Of a stretch of DNA of 11,132 bases, positions 5,291 through 11,132 are shown piece after piece. Made by a program: the position numbers and the translations under genes. Position 1 is the first letter of the stretch, and each line of letters starts with the position of its first letter. The notes under the pieces are model-generated. The model saw only the letters and a program-made list of their open reading frames with translations. It was not told the origin of the DNA and did no database searches. This DNA comes from Candidatus Aenigmatarchaeota archaeon (GTDB taxonomy: Archaea > Aenigmatarchaeota > Aenigmatarchaeia > QMZP01): positions 1 to 11,132 of the forward strand of contig QMZP01000011.1 in assembly GCA_003663225.1 (NCBI GenBank), in the 5' to 3' direction.

Positions 5291-8200
5291 TTAGCATTTG
5301 ATATCGGCATTTATCGTTCCTGAGGACGTTATTATCATGTAGCTGCACTCCCCCCTGCAGTTGGCATCCTTCAGTATGGTGGATTCCTGGGGCCTCAGGG
5401 GGTTATTCTTGAAGTACGGGTAGAGTTCGCCGTCATCACTGAGCTTTATTATGAATATGTCCCCGCACCTGTAGCCGTCGCCCTCCTTGACACACTTTAT
5501 CTGAGGTCCAAGGAAGATGTCATCTATTATTATCCCGCCCCCGTTCCCTGTGTTGCCGCTGAACTCAAACTTGACGGACGCCTTCCTCGCGGTTGGGGGC
5601 ATGTCTATCATTATCTCCTCCTTGCTGAATCCGGTGTCTGTCACAGGGGTGTCATACACCTTCCATGACCTTCCAACTGGGTCACCCGCTATGTTGTATA
5701 GGTATATGGTGACGTTCAGCACCACTCCTGCCTTTAGGTCCAGCATCTTGTAGAAGGATAGCATGAAACGGTCAGCGCTCGACTGGTATATGTCGAAGAC
5801 GTCGCTCGTGGCCACCGGGAGGGGCTGGTCAGCCTGCAGGTTCATGGAATAGTCCCCGTATACCTTGTTGACCGCGTCCAGGCCGGCATTGCCTATCCTC
5901 TCGCTTATGTCCTCGTATATACCGGAGAGCTGCTGCGGGTCGTCGCCCTGGAAGTAGCTCCCTTCAGCGGAGCAGTCTGCTATGCCCTGGAGAGTGGGCG
6001 CGCCCGCCTCCTTGCCGAACCCTATCGTGTAGAAGACTATGGGGTTGTCTGGGTTGTTGGTGTTGTAGTCGCATGCAATGTCTATGGCCTCCTGGGACGC
6101 ATCGCAGCCGCTCTCTCCGTCCACCCTGCCGTCGAGGCACCTGTTCGCCTCGCCGTCGCTCATTATGACCACATAGAGGCTGTCTGCCATGTTCCCGTCA
6201 GGGGGGTTCGTTATTATGCTTATGGACTCGCTCACTGCGCACGATATGCAGGTCTCCCCGGCCGCTCCCTGCCTGTATGTATACGAATCAACGTCATTCA
6301 CGAGGTCGAAGTGACCCTGTCCCGCGTTCCCCCTCTCGGTGAGCTCCTTTGAGCTGTCCAGCGTGGTCCCGTATGATACCAGCCCTATTCTGGCAAGGTT
6401 CGGAGCATAAGCGAAAACGTTGTCTATGAACCTGTGGCCGAGCTTCTTGGCAAGCCTTATGGCCACGGAATCGCATATGAAGCACGCCCCGTTCTCGGAG
6501 ACGCACATGTCATAGTTCTGGCAGCTGGCAGGGTCGGGCTTCCCGTTGAGCAGGCCCGGCTGGCATTCATCAACAGCATGCTCGCTGCCCATGGCGCTGC
6601 ACTTCACGAGCGGGTCGCAGCATTCGTGAGCGTAGTCAGTATCCGCTATGCACTTGTCCTCCTTGGTCTCGTAGCATTTCCTCTCTTTGGTGCAGCAGGT
6701 GTAGGTATGGTTCATGCATTCCCTCTCTATGCGGCCTGTCTCGCAGCATACGGTCTCGAAGTCCCTGCAAGTGCTGTTGCAGTCCTCGCATTCTGTGTAG
6801 CCGGACGGGCAGCTCGATGTCTCCACGCATACGCTGTCACCCATGCATACCGGGCCATTGTCGCACATGCCGTTGCAGTTGTCCTGTATTACCTGGGTGA
6901 TCCCCTCCCCCGTCCTGTAATAGTTGGTGGGGCAGGGCATTGAGCCGCATGTCGTAGAGTTGTAATCATGGCAGTCAACGTAGTTGTAGCCGTTCTGGTA
7001 CGGATGGTCGGCCGGGCAGCTCTCGTCATAAGGCACGTATACGACGTCGCCGCTGTATATGTTACCTATGTCGCAGTCCGAGCCGCAGCCGTCTGATACG
7101 TAATAGAGGCTGCTGTCGCTCGTGCCGCTGTAGACCTTGGTGTTGTCCTCGCAAACGCTGCTGGAGCATCCCATGTAGTCCTGGCAGTTCCCTGTATGGG
7201 ACTGCATGTCATACTCAGCCGCCATCTCTACTATCTTGAAGTCTGACGGTGTCCCTACGAAGTACTTCTCTTCAGCCGTCGAGTTCTGTGCATTCGGGCA
7301 GTGCGCGGTCTCGTACCTGCACCAAGAGGGCATGTCATTCCTCCCGTCATCAGCGCATTCCAGCGCCCTTGCATGCGACTTTATCTCATTCTCAGGGAGT
7401 GCCCTGCCGTATATGTACACCTCGTCTATTATGCCGTCGAAGTACAGGGAACTACCCGAGCGCCTCCCTATGGTGAGTTCCCTGTTATTCACGTCCGGCG
7501 GGCTCAGGCTCATTGTCTTTGATGCCACCTTATCGCCGTTCACGTACAGGCTATAGCTGCTGCCTTCTGACGTGACTGCAACATGGTACCATGTGTTCTC
7601 ATGGAACGTATACTGGGCATTTATGCTACTGTATGAGCCGCCGTTGCCCCTGAAGAAATACAGTATGCTGCCGCCATCATAGAGGTCGAGTTCATACTCC
7701 CTGTAATGCTTGCTCACGATGGCCATATTGTCGTGCATCTCTTTTATGTATATCCAGGCCTCTATGGTGATGTCTTCCAGCCCGTTTATCCTCTCGTTGC
7801 TGTCCAGCTGTATGTAATCGTTGCTTCCGTCGAACAGCATGCCGCCGCCTACCCTGCCGCCGTCGGGCAGGTACTGGACGCCGTTCTTGAGGTCTCCGTG
7901 GTTTTCCCACCCGGACTCGTCAATAGCCCCGTCCTCGTCGAAATGATACATCAGTATGGTGCCCATGTCAGGCTCTATGTCCCTGGAGTCCATGCAGTCC
8001 GCCATGCTATACGAGACGTCCGTGGCCAGGACCACATCCACGGTCTCGGCTTCTGTATCGTCCTCGCCCCAGTTGTCAGGCTTGCTGTTGCCGTCATCGT
8101 CAAGCTCGAATCCCGAGTTAGGGACATTGTTCCCTATCTTCATGAACTCTGTCTGGGGCGGGTCTGTTATGTTTATCGTGTCAGTGCCCGCGTTGACCAG

Positions 8201-8380
8201 GACCACCTTGGCGCTCTGGAAGACGCCGCATGTGCTGCCGCCAGGCGGGGTGACAACCACCTTGGACGTCTGGGCTCCGGAGAACATGGATATATAGGAC
8301 CATGCTACCCCGCCGAAAGCCACGGCTATGAGCATCAATATTATTATCGCTATGTTAGGGCTTAGGCCTCTCATACCCAT
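5291..8380 (-). CDS. Giant pilin-like surface protein with nested VWA, LamG and Cys-rich domains
   Basis: The product has 1029 residues. The N-terminus MGMRGLSPNIAIIILM and its hydrophobic stretch to about residue 31 match archaeal type IV pilin (class III) signals; cleavage is expected after Gly5. Further domains: a pilin-like beta segment (36-84); the front of a jelly-roll, NSGFELDDDGNSKPDNW (88-104); the first VWA strand with MIDAS D121-x-S123-x-S125; a LamG domain (about 138-340, ending FDGIIDEVYIYGRALPENEI); a region with 35 cysteines (342-636); the rest of VWA (about 637-830, probable MIDAS Thr710 in GET and Asp742 in MSDGE); the rest of the jelly-roll (about 838-958, ending IIIDDIFL); and a closing beta segment (960-1029). 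The split halves fit a nested series of insertions. It probably acts outside the cell as an adhesive minor pilin or pilus-tip protein; the ligand is unknown. ATG at 8374 is an equally possible start. Confidence 0.85.
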   Translation of the reverse strand: MGMRGLSPNIAIIILMLIAVAFGGVAWSYISMFSGAQTSKVVVTPPGGSTCGVFQSAKVVLVNAGTDTINITDPPQTEFMKIGNNVPNSGFELDDDGNSKPDNWGEDDTEAETVDVVLATDVSYSMADCMDSRDIEPDMGTILMYHFDEDGAIDESGWENHGDLKNGVQYLPDGGRVGGGMLFDGSNDYIQLDSNERINGLEDITIEAWIYIKEMHDNMAIVSKHYREYELDLYDGGSILYFFRGNGGSYSSINAQYTFHENTWYHVAVTSEGSSYSLYVNGDKVASKTMSLSPPDVNNRELTIGRRSGSSLYFDGIIDEVYIYGRALPENEIKSHARALECADDGRNDMPSWCRYETAHCPNAQNSTAEEKYFVGTPSDFKIVEMAAEYDMQSHTGNCQDYMGCSSSVCEDNTKVYSGTSDSSLYYVSDGCGSDCDIGNIYSGDVVYVPYDESCPADHPYQNGYNYVDCHDYNSTTCGSMPCPTNYYRTGEGITQVIQDNCNGMCDNGPVCMGDSVCVETSSCPSGYTECEDCNSTCRDFETVCCETGRIERECMNHTYTCCTKERKCYETKEDKCIADTDYAHECCDPLVKCSAMGSEHAVDECQPGLLNGKPDPASCQNYDMCVSENGACFICDSVAIRLAKKLGHRFIDNVFAYAPNLARIGLVSYGTTLDSSKELTERGNAGQGHFDLVNDVDSYTYRQGAAGETCISCAVSESISIITNPPDGNMADSLYVVIMSDGEANRCLDGRVDGESGCDASQEAIDIACDYNTNNPDNPIVFYTIGFGKEAGAPTLQGIADCSAEGSYFQGDDPQQLSGIYEDISERIGNAGLDAVNKVYGDYSMNLQADQPLPVATSDVFDIYQSSADRFMLSFYKMLDLKAGVVLNVTIYLYNIAGDPVGRSWKVYDTPVTDTGFSKEEIMIDMPPTARKASVKFEFSGNTGNGGGIIIDDIFLGPQIKCVKEGDGYRCGDIFIIKLSDDGELYPYFKNNPLRPQESTILKDANCRGECSYMIITSSGTINADIKC

Positions 8381-8398
8381 TTAATATTGGCGTAGCAT

Positions 8399-8405
8399 AA
8401 AAAAA
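8399..8405 (-). terminator. T7 run between the small membrane gene and the pilin-like gene
   Basis: The minus strand reads CTTTTTTTATG three bases after the small gene's stop. It may be a U-run terminator or attenuator. Alternatively TTTTTTAT could act as a weak TATA box for a leaderless pilin-like mRNA starting near 8375, which would favour ATG 8374. The sequence does not decide between these. Confidence 0.3.
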
Positions 8406-8408
8406 GCC

Positions 8409-8612
8409 TTATCCGAACTTGTGCCTTGTGGCCACTGCAACGGATATCCAGCAGAGACCGGATAGAAGGAACATCACGAGCGCTATTAGTATGGCTATTA
8501 TGTAGGATATGCTGGAAACACCGACGTTTATCTCGAGGTTCTGGACTATCCATGTGCCCATCAGCATGAGCACGCCGCCGAGAACCCAGACGCTGACAAG
8601 CTTCACTGACAT
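8409..8612 (-). CDS. Small two-helix membrane protein
   Basis: The product has 67 residues and no family I recognise. Two hydrophobic segments (about 5-24 and 33-57) are joined by the short polar loop VQNLEINVGVSS, and a basic tail (ATRHKFG) ends the chain; by the positive-inside rule that tail is probably in the cytoplasm, so both ends are likely inside. A TATA box at 8635-8643 puts transcription start next to the ATG at 8612, so the mRNA is probably leaderless, unlike the ribosomal genes around it, which use GAGGTG sites. It lies 28 bases upstream of the pilin-like giant and is likely to be cotranscribed with it unless the T7 run between them terminates. A membrane partner of the pilin-like protein is possible, on position alone. 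Confidence 0.7.
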   Translation of the reverse strand: MSVKLVSVWVLGGVLMLMGTWIVQNLEINVGVSSISYIIAILIALVMFLLSGLCWISVAVATRHKFG

Positions 8613-8634
8613 GCTTAATTTTTAGCGTTTCGCG

Positions 8635-8643
8635 TATATATTT
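8635..8643 (-). promoter_or_regulatory. TATA box for the surface island
   Basis: The minus strand reads CAAATATATAC just after the rpoD stop. Its centre is about 26 bases from the ATG at 8612, which predicts a leaderless transcript for the small membrane protein and perhaps the pilin-like gene behind it. Confidence 0.5.
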
Positions 8644-8659
8644 GTGAAAGAAGCGGGTC

Positions 8660-9439
8660 TCATACCTTGGAAAGCTCTTTCATGAAGCCTTCTGCTTTGC
8701 CTTCGAGTATCTCAGCCGCCTTGGTGACTATGTACCCGGGGTCCAGGCCTGATATGGACTCCACGTTGAATATGAACCTAGTCGGGTCGCACTTTATCTC
8801 GAACCCGCCCTCGCTGAGGTCAGCGTACCTCATGCACGTTTCGTATCTGGCCGGGTCGTTTATCGTGACCTTGGTGCCCTTGGCTTCCATGACATCGGCC
8901 GGGCACGGCTTCAGTGCCTTCTTGGCCTTCTCTATGTCATGCGTTATGGCCTCGGGGTAGTATTGGTATGCTGCATTGGCTGCCTGGAACTTGGCGTGCT
9001 GCTTGCCTGTACCGAGCCTTGCTATGGCCTCAAGCCTCACGCCCTGGTTCTTGAGCAGGTCCACTATGGGAAACGCCGGGCTGGTAGGCTTCACGTCCTT
9101 GTTGGACGACTTCAAGTCGCCTGAGTATGCTGTTCCCGGACCGGTCTTCTCAAGGGCCAGGACCACCTGGCACAGAGGGCATCCCTTGCCGCCACATTTG
9201 CATTCGTCGGGCTTGCTGAACTTGGACGGGTCGAACTTCAGCGGTATAAGCCCCAGCCTGCTTGCTATCATCTCATCGAACAATATGGAGTTGTTGTCGT
9301 GGATGTCCACCCACTCAACAGCGAGCACGGGCACCTCTGTCATGATTACCCTCCTGAGCGCGTTAGCGAACGCCGGGGTTGAGTCCTCCAGCAGGAAGCT
9401 CAGCTTCTCTCCCTTCTTGCTCAATATCTTGACCTTCAT
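8660..9439 (-). CDS. rpoD: RNA polymerase subunit D (Rpo3)
   Basis: This is the archaeal counterpart of eukaryotic RPB3 and bacterial alpha; it pairs with Rpo11 to form the platform on which RNA polymerase assembles. Family marks are LLEDSTPAFANALRRVIMTEVP and VEWVDIHDNNSILFDEMIASRLGLIPL near the front, and FEIKCDPTRFIFNVES with a closing helix at the end. Residues here count from the ATG at 9439 (259 residues): C80-x-C82-x4-C87-x2-C90 is an RPB3-like zinc loop. The ferredoxin-like insert (about 160-210) keeps only Cys179 (CP) and Cys202, fewer than an Fe-S cluster needs. The start was chosen because AGGTGAT (9444-9450) lies just upstream; a GTG at 9448 and an ATG at 9445 fall inside that site. 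It is the last gene of the right operon, 23 bases after nusA, rather than beside uS13-uS4-uS11 as in most archaea. Confidence 0.95.
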   Translation of the reverse strand: MKVKILSKKGEKLSFLLEDSTPAFANALRRVIMTEVPVLAVEWVDIHDNNSILFDEMIASRLGLIPLKFDPSKFSKPDECKCGGKGCPLCQVVLALEKTGPGTAYSGDLKSSNKDVKPTSPAFPIVDLLKNQGVRLEAIARLGTGKQHAKFQAANAAYQYYPEAITHDIEKAKKALKPCPADVMEAKGTKVTINDPARYETCMRYADLSEGGFEIKCDPTRFIFNVESISGLDPGYIVTKAAEILEGKAEGFMKELSKV

Positions 9440-9443
9440 GATC

Positions 9444-9450
9444 ATCACCT
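9444..9450 (-). promoter_or_regulatory. Shine-Dalgarno site that sets the rpoD start
   Basis: AGGTGAT on the minus strand is followed by GATC and then ATG 9439. The in-frame GTG at 9448 and ATG at 9445 lie within it and cannot use it at normal spacing. Confidence 0.6.
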
Positions 9451-9462
9451 ATTATATCTGTA

Positions 9463-9870
9463 TCACAGCAGCTTTAATTTCTTTACATCGAATTGCCTTT
9501 TTAATATTTCCCTTATGGCGTTTATGTTCCGCCCGTTCTTGCCTATGACCGACACCTTTTCGTTCCCTGGCACGGAGACGAACACCGAATCGTCCTTTAT
9601 CTCCACCTTGCTGGCGTTCGGTATCATGCTCTTCACCGAATCCTCAAGATTGTCGCCGTAGGCGAATATCTTCACATGCCTGCCTGCCAGCATCCTCCTG
9701 AGGTCCTTCATCTTGGAGCCGTTCTTGCCTATGGCACGGCCGACCTTGTCCTTGCCGACAACGAAGTATATCTCCTTGTCGTTTATTATACAATCCTTTG
9801 CATGCACGTTCGTCACTTTCTCGAACAGTGCTATTATCCTTATGCTGTCCGTGCTCAGCTTTACCGTCAT
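9463..9870 (-). CDS. nusA: NusA-like transcription factor (two KH domains)
   Basis: At 135 residues this is the usual length for archaeal NusA, which has two RNA-binding KH domains and lacks the bacterial polymerase-binding N-terminus and S1 domain. Both KH loops have intact GxxG motifs: IGKNGSKMKDL (GKNG at 48-51) and VIGKNGRNINAI (GKNG at 110-113). The front, KLSTDSIRIIALFEKVTNVHAKDCI, is typical of the family. In most archaea it follows eL30 in the RNA polymerase operon. That eL30-nusA pair is kept here (21-base gap), but the pair is attached to uS8 upstream and rpoD downstream. Its action probably concerns elongation, pausing or termination, by family knowledge. Confidence 0.93.
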   Translation of the reverse strand: MTVKLSTDSIRIIALFEKVTNVHAKDCIINDKEIYFVVGKDKVGRAIGKNGSKMKDLRRMLAGRHVKIFAYGDNLEDSVKSMIPNASKVEIKDDSVFVSVPGNEKVSVIGKNGRNINAIREILKRQFDVKKLKLL

Positions 9871-9891
9871 ATGCTAACCTGCATCCCTTGA

Positions 9892-10185
9892 TTATTTCTT
9901 TATTCCTATTAAAAGGACATTGAAGGGCTTTCCGCACGTCTCTCCCAGCTTGGCGGAATCGCCTTCGAAGTCACGCACGCCAGTCTTTGAGACGGACGCA
10001 TAGTGGTTTATGTCCCTCTTCCTGTTCTCTGGCATGTTCGATGAGCATATTATGTATTCCATGGCCCCATTCTTCAGGCCCTTTATCACGCTGTTGCTGC
10101 CTATTACGAGCTTGCCGCTATCCATGGCGTCCTTTATCTCCTTCGTTATCCCGGCGCTCGTCTGCCTTGATCTCTTCTTTGCCAT
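9892..10185 (-). CDS. rpl30e: Large ribosomal subunit protein eL30
   Basis: This 97-residue protein belongs to the L7Ae/L30e RNA-binding family, specific to archaea and eukaryotes. The family pattern is visible: ITKEIKDAMDSGKLVIGSNSVIKGLKNG, then the hydrophobic strand and turn IICSSNMPENRKRDINHYA, and LGETCGKPFNVLLIGI at the end. GAGGTG lies five bases before ATG 10185, and its bases overlap the uS8 stop region, so translation is probably coupled to uS8. It precedes nusA, as is usual in archaea, but follows uS8 instead of the large RNA polymerase subunit genes. Confidence 0.94.
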   Translation of the reverse strand: MAKKRSRQTSAGITKEIKDAMDSGKLVIGSNSVIKGLKNGAMEYIICSSNMPENRKRDINHYASVSKTGVRDFEGDSAKLGETCGKPFNVLLIGIKK

Positions 10186-10195
10186 GCCAACACCT

Positions 10196-10576
10196 CTAAT
10201 ACACGTAACCCAGCAGCCTGCCGCCTGTTCCCTTCTTGGCAGCTTCCTGCTGGTCCATTATGCCACTCGACGTGGTCATTATGAGTATGCCTATGTTGTT
10301 CGCGGGGAGGTACCTCTTCTCGAACTTTATTATGTCCGACTTCTTGACCGAAAAGTTCGGCTTTATGACGTTGCAGTCGTTTATTTTCCCCCTGAGATTC
10401 ACTTCTATGCCTTTGCCGCTGTCCGTCTCCTTGAAGTCCCCGATATAGTCCCTCTTCTGCATCACCTTGAGGATGTTCCTTATCAGCCTTGAGTTCGGAA
10501 TCTCGCAGGTCTTCTTTCCTATGTTCTCCGTGTTCTTGAGTATGCTGAACACGTCTGCTATTGGGTCGTGCTTCAT
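10196..10576 (-). CDS. rps8: Small ribosomal subunit protein uS8
   Basis: This 126-residue uS8 binds helix 21 in the central domain of 16S rRNA and acts early in small-subunit assembly. The front (HDPIADVFSILKN) and the end (GILIMTTSSGIMDQQEAAKKGTGGRLLGYVY) carry the family signature; the length fits archaeal uS8. GAGGTGAT lies just before ATG 10576 and contains the stop codon of uS14, so the two genes are probably translationally coupled. In the classic spc order uL6 follows uS8; here eL30 follows after 10 bases. Confidence 0.95.
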   Translation of the reverse strand: MKHDPIADVFSILKNTENIGKKTCEIPNSRLIRNILKVMQKRDYIGDFKETDSGKGIEVNLRGKINDCNVIKPNFSVKKSDIIKFEKRYLPANNIGILIMTTSSGIMDQQEAAKKGTGGRLLGYVY

Positions 10577-10582
10577 GCCATA

Positions 10583-10801
10583 TCACCTCTTTTCGAATCC
10601 GAGCTTCTTCGCGGTCTCCCTGAAGCACTGCCTGCAATACATCAGGCCGTACTTGCGGATGACGCCGCCCGTCCTCCCGCATTTCCTGCACTTGTGAATA
10701 TTCTTGCCGAATTTCCTCTTCTTCGGCTTGTTGAACTTGTCAAACCTCTCAAGCTTGAGCGGCTTGTTTTTCAGCTGGTTCCTATCCCTTTCGTATGTCA
10801 T
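10583..10801 (-). CDS. rps14: Small ribosomal subunit protein uS14, zinc-ribbon type
   Basis: The 72-residue protein has the uS14 zinc ribbon C38-x2-C41 ([15 protein letters not shown]) and C56-x2-C59 (YCRQCFRE), ending KKLGFEKR. It sits in the small-subunit head. Archaeal uS14 is commonly about 50-56 residues, so this one has a basic N-terminal extension of roughly 20 residues ([20 protein letters not shown]). The start looks sound: GGAGG lies six bases before ATG 10801, inside the end of uL5, whose stop is one base upstream of the ATG. The order uL5-uS14-uS8 is the normal spc order. Confidence 0.94.
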   Translation of the reverse strand: MTYERDRNQLKNKPLKLERFDKFNKPKKRKFGKNIHKCRKCGRTGGVIRKYGLMYCRQCFRETAKKLGFEKR

Positions 10802-10802
10802 A

Positions 10803-11132
10803 TCATTCCTCCTTCTCTGTCACCTTTATGCCGAGCTCCCCCCTGGCCCATTCCATGGCCTCTTCCTTGCTTATCCTGTGCTTCTTTCCGACCTTCTTCC
10901 TTTTTATGGCCCTCCTCTTTATCCTGAATCCCGGCCTCTCAAGCGTCACGCAGACGTCCATGCCCATTATGCCTATCTCAGGGTCGTACTTTATGCCGGG
11001 TATGCTGATATATTCCGGCACGCCGAACGAGAAGTTCCCGTTCTCGTCGAACTGTGACGGCCTCACCCTGTCATCCACTGCACGGAGCAGGGTCTTGAGT
11101 ATCTCAGTCGCGTCATTGCCCCTGACCGTGAC
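10803..11132 (-). CDS. rpl5: Large ribosomal subunit protein uL5 (5' end outside window)
   Basis: The frame continues unbroken to the right edge, giving 109 C-terminal residues; the first visible codons read [21 protein letters not shown]. The archaeal uL5 pattern is clear: [20 protein letters not shown], then [31 protein letters not shown] and a helical end [18 protein letters not shown]. uL5 binds 5S rRNA in the central protuberance. A GTG at 11078 lies inside the family's conserved region and is not the start. It is the first visible gene of the right-hand operon; the missing front should lie just beyond the window. Confidence 0.95.
   Translation of the reverse strand, partial: VTVRGNDATEILKTLLRAVDDRVRPSQFDENGNFSFGVPEYISIPGIKYDPEIGIMGMDVCVTLERPGFRIKRRAIKRKKVGKKHRISKEEAMEWARGELGIKVTEKEE

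Noticed and set aside
6434-6943. Plus-strand frame of 169 codons, Ala/Val-rich, resembling a membrane protein
   Set aside because: It mirrors the Cys-rich part of the pilin-like gene; Cys codons read backwards give Ala, which explains the composition.
6472-7967. Intein or frameshift as an explanation for the interrupted VWA domain
   Set aside because: The reading frame is continuous, the inserted part includes a normal LamG domain, and no intein splice motifs (terminal Cys/Ser with His-Asn) are seen at the borders.
7706-8365. Plus-strand frame of 219 codons
   Set aside because: It is antisense to the LamG, VWA and signal-sequence region of the pilin-like gene, whose motifs are unmistakable.

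Overview
The window comes from an archaeon. On the minus strand it carries archaeal-type uS7, uS12, uS8, zinc-ribbon uS14, uL5, eL30, a two-KH archaeal NusA and RNA polymerase subunit D (Rpo3). Several starts are preceded by GAGGTG-type Shine-Dalgarno sites, and TATA boxes sit about 25 bases before probable transcription starts. The long glycosylation-rich, Cys-rich surface proteins, the compact Rad50-like ATPase and the reshuffled ribosomal operons would fit a DPANN-type or other deep archaeal lineage, but I cannot fix the taxon from this window.

Layout. (1) 1-1493, minus: a surface protein anchored by one membrane segment, with many N-glycosylation sequons and two MopE-type Asp/Cys-rich repeats; its 3' end lies outside the window. 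(2) 1494-1710: a divergent intergenic region with a 12-base AT palindrome flanked almost symmetrically by a 10-base inverted repeat. (3) 1711-3720, plus: a short Rad50-like ATPase with a CxxC zinc hook, the only plus-strand gene. (4) 3707-4066, minus: a small zinc-ribbon plus AbrB-type regulator that converges on and overlaps rad50; its promoter carries three GATAT repeats spaced exactly 10 bases apart. (5) 4175-5211, minus: rps12-rps7 as a translationally linked pair with a clear TATA promoter. (6) 5291-8612, minus: a surface island of a small two-helix membrane protein followed by a 1029-residue pilin-like giant. (7) 8660-11132, minus: a tight operon uL5-uS14-uS8-eL30-NusA-Rpo3, running off the right edge.

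How the genes relate. The right operon joins the start of the classic spc cluster (uL5-uS14-uS8) directly to eL30-NusA, which archaea normally keep with the large RNA polymerase subunits, and then to Rpo3, normally beside uS13-uS4-uS11. It is one translation/transcription unit with gaps of 1 to 23 bases. The surface island separates it from rps12-rps7.

The most unusual object is the 1029-residue protein. It has a class III (type IV pilin) signal sequence. Its domains appear nested: the halves of an outer pilin-like beta domain enclose the halves of a jelly-roll domain, which enclose the halves of a von Willebrand A domain, inside which sit a LamG lectin-like domain and a region with 35 cysteines. 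I read it as a candidate adhesive minor pilin or pilus-tip protein. A second point is uS12, where both loops that normally face the decoding centre carry substitutions at near-universal positions.
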